Assembly: GCA_007130265.1 (NCBI GenBank)
Contig: SLST01000019.1
Span: 1-10,582, forward strand
Source of the DNA: Spirochaetales bacterium
Lineage (GTDB): Bacteria > Spirochaetota > Spirochaetia > DSM-27196 > SLST01
Direction: 5' to 3'
Length of the DNA stretch: 10,582 nt
Part shown: positions 6,477 through 10,582 of the stretch, in pieces
How positions within the stretch are numbered: position 1 is the stretch's first letter
Layout: each line of letters begins with the position of its first letter
Program-made: the position numbers and the translations under genes
The notes under the pieces: generated by a model
The model's database searches: none
What the model was told of the DNA's origin: nothing
What the model saw: the letters and a program-made list of their open reading frames with translations, nothing else

Positions 6477-6506
6477 CGGTGCCGCTTCCGCGGCACCGCT
6501 TTGCTT
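6477..6506 (+). terminator. Intrinsic terminator after the stress-type gene
   Basis: A perfect 9-bp GC-rich stem (CGGTGCCGC at 6477-6485 and GCGGCACCG at 6490-6498) with a TTCC loop is followed by CTTTGCTT, a weak T tract. It begins 16 nt after the stop codon. There is no T tract on the other strand, so it should act only rightwards. Confidence 0.75.
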
Positions 6507-6528
6507 CCGCCCCGTTTGAGGGCATATT
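6501..6528 (+). promoter_or_regulatory. Possible promoter of the AlaX-like gene
   Basis: TTGCTT (6501-6506), a 16-nt spacer and CATATT (6523-6528) precede the ATG at 6535 by 6 nt. The matches are weak (3 of 6 and 4 of 6). The -35 would overlap the T tract of the preceding terminator. Confidence 0.25.
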
Positions 6529-6534
6529 GACCAC

Positions 6535-7767
6535 ATGACCAGCGCTCTCTACCTGGAGGATCCGCGTCTGCTCGACTTCGAGGCGAAGGTCCTGGCTACC
6601 CATCGGACCAAGCAGGGCACGGAGATAGTGCTCGACCGGTCGGCCTTCTACCCTGAAGGCGGAGGACAGCCGGCGGATCACGGCGACATCGACGGAATAC
6701 CCGTGGTGCACGTCCGTTCGGACGGCGGATCAATCTTCCACCGCGTCGAAGGCGAGGTTCCCGGGGCGCTTGAGGATGCGGTCGTGCGGTGTCGCATCGA
6801 CGCCTCCCGCCGGCGCGACTACCAGCAGCAACACACTGGCCAGCATCTGCTTTCCGGGGCGTTCATGCAGGTCGGTCCCTATCCAACCGTGAGCGTTCAT
6901 CAGGGCAGCGACTACACGACGATCGAAATCGAAGCATCAACGATACCGGAGCTGGATCTCGACCGGGTAGAGCGGCTCACGAACGAGGCGATTGAGGCGG
7001 ACCTTCCGGTCGCAGCCCACTGGGCGACGGAGGAGACGATCGACAGATACCCGTTGCGGCGCCCGCCAAAGGTCCGCGACTCCATACGGGTCGTCCAGAT
7101 CGGCGACTTCGACTGCGTTGCGTGCGGCGGTGTCCACCTCAGCCGCACAGCAGAGGTCCGCATGGTCCGTCTCCTGGATGTCGAATCGATACGCGGCAAT
7201 ACACGGACGTCCTGGAAGATCGGCGATCGCGCGTTCGCCCATTACCGGGAAACGAGCACCGTCGTGAAGCAACTCGGAGGCGCCTTGAGCGCCAAGACGC
7301 ACGAGCTCGCCGAACGCGTCGGCATGCAGGAAGAGCGTATCCGCTCGGCCGAGCTCGAGATCCGCCGGCTGAGTGAGCGGCTTCACGAGCTCGTTGCCGA
7401 GCGCCTGCTTCACGAGGCAGAAAGGAGGTCACGATCCGGACGCAACCATGCCGTCATCACCGCGCACCTCGCCGAGGAGCCGAAGGACCTGCTTCGCGGG
7501 GTGACCGAGCGACTCGTCGAAGTGCCCGGACTTGCCGTCTGCCTGGTCAACCGGACGGGTGATCGCCTTCAGTGGAGCATCGGCGCGGGCCCAGGGGCGC
7601 CGCTGGAGTTCGAGTCGGTTCGCGGCGAGCTTCTCCCCATCATCGACGCGAGGGGCGGGGGGCGCCGGCCTATCTGGCAGGGCGTGGGAACGCGCGTCGA
7701 GCAGGCGCCGGCGTTTCTCGAGCGGTTCCGTGAGCTCGTCGCAGCGGCTCGGCGCGAGGACGACTGA
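6535..7767 (+). CDS. AlaX-type alanyl-tRNA editing protein with DHHA1 domain
   Basis: Free-standing homologues of the alanyl-tRNA synthetase editing domain hydrolyse mischarged Ser- or Gly-tRNA(Ala) in the cytoplasm. The 410-residue length fits the long AlaX form. Seen directly: an N-terminal beta-barrel region with FYPEGGGQPADHG (38-50), the zinc-binding QQHTGQHLLS (98-107; H100, H104) and the second zinc half CVACGGVHLSRT (194-205; C197, H201). Then come a charged helical linker (about 252-300) and a C-terminal DHHA1-like domain ending in GGGRRPIWQGVG (374-385). The catalytic synthetase domain is absent, so this is not AlaRS. All four zinc ligands are present, so activity is expected. The ATG at 6535 has no ribosome site at normal distance (GAGGG lies 13 nt away); a -10-like CATATT ends 6 nt before it. 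The gene converges on phoH with a 3-nt gap. Confidence 0.92.
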   Translation: MTSALYLEDPRLLDFEAKVLATHRTKQGTEIVLDRSAFYPEGGGQPADHGDIDGIPVVHVRSDGGSIFHRVEGEVPGALEDAVVRCRIDASRRRDYQQQHTGQHLLSGAFMQVGPYPTVSVHQGSDYTTIEIEASTIPELDLDRVERLTNEAIEADLPVAAHWATEETIDRYPLRRPPKVRDSIRVVQIGDFDCVACGGVHLSRTAEVRMVRLLDVESIRGNTRTSWKIGDRAFAHYRETSTVVKQLGGALSAKTHELAERVGMQEERIRSAELEIRRLSERLHELVAERLLHEAERRSRSGRNHAVITAHLAEEPKDLLRGVTERLVEVPGLAVCLVNRTGDRLQWSIGAGPGAPLEFESVRGELLPIIDARGGGRRPIWQGVGTRVEQAPAFLERFRELVAAARREDD

Positions 7768-7770
7768 CGA

Positions 7771-9060
7771 CTACAGCAGCTCCGCGGCCAGCTCGGCGAG
7801 CCTGCTGCGCTCCGATCGCAGGAAGGTGACGTGACCGAAGAGGTCCTGACCCTTGAACGCCTCGACGAGGAAACTCAACCCGTTCGAGTTCGCGTCCAGA
7901 TAGGGACTGTCGATCTGGTAGGGGTCGCCGGTGAGAACGACCTTCGAGCCTTCCCCCGCGCGACTGACGATCGTCTTCACTTCGTGGGGTGAGAGGTTCT
8001 GCGCCTCGTCGATCACAATGAACTGTCCCGGCAGCGATCTGCCCCGGATGTAGCTCAATGCCTCCAACTCGATTACCTTGCTGTTGATGAGCTGCTCGGC
8101 GCTCTTGATGCTCTGCCGCTTGTAGACGCTGAGGATGAACTCGAGGTTGTCAAACAGCGGCTGCATCCAGTGCGACAGTTTCTCGTTCTTCTGCCCCGGC
8201 AGAAACCCTATATCCTTACCCATGGGGATGACCGGACGGCTGACGAGAACGCGGCTGTAGCTTCGCTCCTCCACGGTCATCTTCAGCCCCGCGGCCAGCG
8301 CCAGGAGCGTCTTGCCGGTGCCTGCCTTTCCAACCAGCGTTACGAGACTCACCGACTCATCGAGAAGCAGGTCGAATGCGATTCGCTGCTGGTCGTTCAG
8401 CGGCCGTACTCCGGCCACCGATGGCATCCGGTAATCGATGAAGACGAGCTCGCCGGCGGCGGGGTCGTAGCGGGTGAGGATGGTCTCGTCGTGCACCCGG
8501 TCGTGGAGGAGCACGTAGTGGTTCGGCGGAAAGGCGTCGGGCCACGATAGCCGCTTCCGCGACGCCAGTGCCGCGACGGTGTCCGCGGTGGCGTCGAGCT
8601 CGGTATAGCCTGGATAGAGCTTGTCGATGTTGACCGTCTGCTTCTCGTAGTCAACCGCCCGGAGACCAAGCGCGGTGGCCTTGACGCGAGCGTTGATGTC
8701 CTTTGAGACGAAGAATACGGTTCCGCCCTTCTGAGCGATGTCGTAGGCGGTCAGGATGATCTTGTTGTCCACCGTGTCGCTGAGCATGTCCGAAGGAGGT
8801 TCCACCCCGGTGGAAAGCACCACTCGTAGCACCGAGCCGTTCTCCATCTTCACCCCGTCGCTGAGACTGCCCTTCCGCCCGAGCTCATCGAGAAACCGGA
8901 TAGCATGCCGCGCGTTGCGTCCCCGCTCGTCGCTGTAGCTCTTCAGCTTGTCGAGCTCCTCGAGAACCCAGAGGGGGATCACCACCTCGTTGTCCCTGAA
9001 GCTCAACACGCAATCGGGCTTGTGCACGAAGACGTTGGTGTCAATGACGAAGGTTTTCAC
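7771..9060 (-). CDS. PIN-domain PhoH family ATPase (PhoH2/YlaK type)
   Basis: PhoH2-type proteins join an N-terminal PIN RNase domain to a C-terminal PhoH ATPase domain and are reported to unwind and cleave RNA. Seen directly: PIN acidic residues in FVIDTNVF (D7), WVLEELD (E34/E35), DTVDNKIIL (D98) and FVSKDINAR (D121); Walker A GKAGTGKT at 244-251; the PhoH motif SRPVIPMGKDIGFLPG (274-289); Walker B FIVIDEAQN (347-355); and VVLTGDPYQID (374-384). All key residues look intact and the 429-residue length is typical. The GTG start at 9060-9058 is supported by GGGAG (9066-9070 on the minus strand) and by the motif-bearing N-terminus MKTFVIDTN. Its promoter is shared back-to-back with the M20 gene. 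It is not linked to an upstream antitoxin gene here, which argues against the VapBC-like arrangement seen for some PhoH2 genes. Confidence 0.95.
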   Translation of the reverse strand: MKTFVIDTNVFVHKPDCVLSFRDNEVVIPLWVLEELDKLKSYSDERGRNARHAIRFLDELGRKGSLSDGVKMENGSVLRVVLSTGVEPPSDMLSDTVDNKIILTAYDIAQKGGTVFFVSKDINARVKATALGLRAVDYEKQTVNIDKLYPGYTELDATADTVAALASRKRLSWPDAFPPNHYVLLHDRVHDETILTRYDPAAGELVFIDYRMPSVAGVRPLNDQQRIAFDLLLDESVSLVTLVGKAGTGKTLLALAAGLKMTVEERSYSRVLVSRPVIPMGKDIGFLPGQKNEKLSHWMQPLFDNLEFILSVYKRQSIKSAEQLINSKVIELEALSYIRGRSLPGQFIVIDEAQNLSPHEVKTIVSRAGEGSKVVLTGDPYQIDSPYLDANSNGLSFLVEAFKGQDLFGHVTFLRSERSRLAELAAELL

Positions 9061-9065
9061 GGCGT

Positions 9066-9075
9066 CTCCCGGGAG
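9066..9075. repeat. Perfect 10-bp palindrome CTCCCGGGAG before phoH
   Basis: It lies between the phoH -10 box and its GTG start, and its downstream half is the GGGAG ribosome site. With the expected start point near 9070 only half would be transcribed, so a DNA-binding site is more likely than an RNA hairpin. Chance in GC-rich DNA is possible. Confidence 0.4.
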
Positions 9076-9076
9076 C

Positions 9077-9105
9077 AGTATACCCTTTGGTACGGCACCG
9101 GTCAG
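9077..9105 (-). promoter_or_regulatory. Sigma-70 promoter of phoH
   Basis: On the minus strand CTGACC (9100-9105, 4 of 6 to TTGACA), a 17-nt spacer and TATACT (9077-9082, 5 of 6 to TATAAT). A start point near 9070 gives a leader of about 10 nt that includes the GGGAG ribosome site. Confidence 0.55.
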
Positions 9106-9114
9106 CGATACCGC

Positions 9115-9144
9115 TTGATTCCGCCGCCGCCGCGGAGATAGATT
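9115..9144 (+). promoter_or_regulatory. Possible promoter of the M20 amidohydrolase gene
   Basis: TTGATT (9115-9120), an 18-nt spacer and TAGATT (9139-9144), each 4 of 6 to consensus, end 8 nt before the ATG at 9153. The leader would be absent or only a few nt, matching the lack of a ribosome site at normal distance. Confidence 0.35.
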
Positions 9145-9152
9145 CTTCCACG

Positions 9153-10352
9153 ATGATCGGCAAGGACCGCGTTCAATCGCTTGCCGCGAGCGAGCAGGGC
9201 GAAGCAGTACGTGTTCGCCGTCACCTTCACGCGCACCCGGAGCTCTCCTTCGAGGAGGAGCGCACTGCGGCGTTCATCGCGAACGAGCTGCGGGCTTCAG
9301 GGATCGACGTCGAGGTCGACGATACAACGCACGGGATCGTCGCCCTCGTCGCCGGGCACGACGGAAACGGTCCGGTCGTCGCGCTTCGCGCGGACATGGA
9401 TGCGCTGCCGATCCGCGAGGATGAGCAACACGAGTGCCGATCGACCAACGAAGGCGTCATGCACGCCTGTGGCCATGATGGCCACGTGGCATGCGTCCTC
9501 ACCGCCGGGCGCATCCTCTCGGCTCTCGGTGACGAGCTCCCCGGTACGGTCAAGCTGATCTTTCAGCCGGCTGAGGAACGGGCCCCCGGAGGCGCGCTGG
9601 GAATGATCGAGTCCGGCGTCCTCGACTCGCCGCGTGTCGGTCGGGTCTACGGGCAGCATGTGAACACCGAGCTTCCGGCGGGCACCGTCGGGTTCGCCTC
9701 GGGACTCTTCATGGCGAGCGCCGACGAGATCTACCTGGAGGTCAGAGGGCGCGGCGGCCACGCGGCAAAGCCGCACCAGACGACCGATCCGGTGGTGATC
9801 GCGTCGACGCTGATCGTCACGCTGCAGCAGATCGTCAGCCGCAATGCCGACCCGAACACCCCCAGCGTACTGAGCTTCGGCCGCCTCATCGCCGACGGCG
9901 CGGCGAACGTCATACCCGACACGGTCGAGATCGCCGGGACGTTCCGGACCGTCGACGATCGGTGGCGTGAAACGGCGCTCGAACGGATACGCGAGACCAC
10001 CAACTCGTTGGCGCGGATGCTCGGCGGCGAGGCCGAGGTCCGTATCGTCCGCGGCTACCCATCGCTCATCAACGATCCCCAGACGACCGCTTCCGCGCGA
10101 GCCAGGGCGGTCGACTACCTTGGAGAGCAGCGCGTAGTCGACCTCGGACCCGAGATGTGGGCGGAGGATTTCGCCTACTACGGTCGACATCGTCCGAGCT
10201 GTTTCTACAACCTGGGGGTCCGCAACGAGGAGCGGAGCATCGTCCACCCCGTGCACACCTCTCGATTCGACCTCGACGAGGACGCATTGCAGGTTGGCAG
10301 CGGACTGCTCGCCTGGATCGCGATCGGCGCGCTGGAAAGCGAATCCGACTGA
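9153..10352 (+). CDS. M20D-family amidohydrolase (N-acyl-amino-acid hydrolase-like)
   Basis: This 399-residue metallopeptidase-like enzyme should hydrolyse N-acylated amino acids (hippurate, IAA-amino acid or N-acetyl-amino-acid type substrates) in the cytoplasm; the exact substrate cannot be read from sequence. Seen directly: RRHLHAHPELSFEE (22-35), the metal centre HACGHDGH (104-111; C106, H108), the catalytic pair QPAEE (138-142; E141, E142), GQHV with H169, the dimerisation-domain motif RGRGGHAAKPH (198-208), and HTSRFDLDE with H368 near the end. All expected ligands of the M20D subgroup are present, and the length is typical. The start was set at the ATG at 9153: an upstream TTG at 9087 in the same frame would add 22 residues unlike the family and overlap the phoH promoter. 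No ribosome site is at normal distance (GGAG is 15 nt away). It is divergent from phoH and 55 nt upstream of xpb. Confidence 0.92.
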   Translation: MIGKDRVQSLAASEQGEAVRVRRHLHAHPELSFEEERTAAFIANELRASGIDVEVDDTTHGIVALVAGHDGNGPVVALRADMDALPIREDEQHECRSTNEGVMHACGHDGHVACVLTAGRILSALGDELPGTVKLIFQPAEERAPGGALGMIESGVLDSPRVGRVYGQHVNTELPAGTVGFASGLFMASADEIYLEVRGRGGHAAKPHQTTDPVVIASTLIVTLQQIVSRNADPNTPSVLSFGRLIADGAANVIPDTVEIAGTFRTVDDRWRETALERIRETTNSLARMLGGEAEVRIVRGYPSLINDPQTTASARARAVDYLGEQRVVDLGPEMWAEDFAYYGRHRPSCFYNLGVRNEERSIVHPVHTSRFDLDEDALQVGSGLLAWIAIGALESESD

Positions 10353-10382
10353 CCGCAGGCTTTGATCGGTTGATCCGCAGGC
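10353..10382. repeat. Nested direct repeats between the M20 gene and xpb
   Basis: CCGCAGGC occurs at 10353-10360 and 10375-10382, and between them TTGATC occurs twice (10362-10367 and 10370-10375) separated by GG. The second TTGATC is also the candidate -35 box of xpb. This may be a regulator site or chance. Confidence 0.5.
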
Positions 10383-10398
10383 CGGCAAGGAGTATCCT
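10370..10398 (+). promoter_or_regulatory. Possible promoter of the XPB helicase gene
   Basis: TTGATC (10370-10375), a 17-nt spacer and TATCCT (10393-10398), each 4 of 6 to consensus, end 9 nt before the ATG at 10408. The AAGGAG at 10387-10392 lies 15 nt before the ATG, too far for a normal ribosome site. Confidence 0.35.
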
Positions 10399-10407
10399 AG
10401 CTGCTCC

Positions 10408-10582
10408 ATGAGTCAACCCGCGGGGACGCCACTTATCATCCAGAGCGACGCAAGCCTGCTGGCGGACGTTCACGACCCCGGCTTCGAGGAAGCGAGGGCG
10501 GAGCTTGCAGCGTTCGCCGAGCTCGAGAAGAGTCCGGAACACATGCACACGTACCGTCTCACACCGCTCTCGTTGTGGAACG
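10408..10582 (+). CDS. XPB/ERCC3-type DNA repair helicase, N-terminal part (partial, runs off right edge)
   Basis: The visible 58 codons match the N-terminal (XPB_DRD-preceding) region of bacterial XPB helicases, superfamily 2 ATP-dependent DNA helicases thought to act in excision repair. Seen directly: TPLIIQSD near the start (residues 7-14), a DVHDPGFEEAR stretch, and the highly typical FAELEKSPEHMHTYRLTPLS followed by LWN (residues 36-58). The helicase motifs lie beyond the window, so activity cannot be judged. The ATG at 10408 begins 55 nt after the M20 stop on the same strand. There is no ribosome site at normal spacing, and a -10-like TATCCT ends 9 nt before the ATG. Such genes are known in spirochaetes, including Treponema, which fits the proposed host group. 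Confidence 0.9.
   Translation, partial: MSQPAGTPLIIQSDASLLADVHDPGFEEARAELAAFAELEKSPEHMHTYRLTPLSLWN

Noticed and set aside
9087..9152. Upstream TTG start for the M20 gene, adding 22 residues
   Set aside because: The extra residues do not look like the family N-terminus, and the region holds the phoH promoter and a candidate promoter for the M20 gene.
9297..10409. 370-codon open frame on the minus strand opposite the M20 gene
   Set aside because: The M20 gene has all its family motifs; the antisense frame has none.

Overview
This is ordinary-looking chromosomal DNA of a GC-rich, flagellated bacterium, most likely a free-living spirochaete (Spirochaetota). The main reasons are the FliS protein and its tight linkage to a small coiled-coil partner gene, the closeness of fliS to polA (which I recall, unverified, from Borrelia too), an XPB-type helicase, and the general gene style. 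No mobile element, tRNA, rRNA or CRISPR array was seen, and no gap between genes exceeds about 115 nt.

Layout. Positions 5919 down to 1 hold six genes on the minus strand, in order of transcription: a small zinc-ribbon/coiled-coil protein (GTG start at 5919), an exported beta-propeller protein with a C-terminal NodB-like domain (5630-3276), fliS (3226-2801), a probable FlgN-like chaperone (2794-2303), a DUF4914 PEPCK-fold protein (2188-317) and the 5' end of polA (from 292, running off the left edge). Gaps are 6 to 114 nt. Internal promoters are likely before fliS (sigma-28-like) and before the DUF4914 gene. From 6033 rightwards on the plus strand come a small stress-type protein (6033-6461) closed by an intrinsic terminator, and an AlaX-type tRNA-editing protein (6535-7767). 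The latter converges, with a 3-nt gap, on a minus-strand PIN-PhoH ATPase (9060-7771). Divergent from phoH is an M20 amidohydrolase (9153-10352), followed by the 5' end of an XPB helicase gene (from 10408, running off the right edge).

How the genes fit together. fliS and its neighbour serve flagellar export. polA and xpb are DNA replication/repair genes, AlaX is tRNA quality control, and PhoH is probably RNA metabolism. The exported propeller/NodB protein, the DUF4914 kinase-like protein and the zinc-ribbon protein have no known role.

What stands out: (i) a good sigma-28 promoter match before fliS; (ii) several genes without a Shine-Dalgarno sequence that have a -10-like hexamer ending 5-9 nt before the start codon, suggesting leaderless transcripts, best shown by the zinc-ribbon gene, whose GTG start is forced by an in-frame stop just upstream; (iii) a NodB domain in which most catalytic and metal-binding positions are replaced; (iv) a run of ten G inside the stress-protein gene. 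I found no clear new multi-gene system. The least understood pieces are the propeller/NodB protein and the DUF4914 protein.
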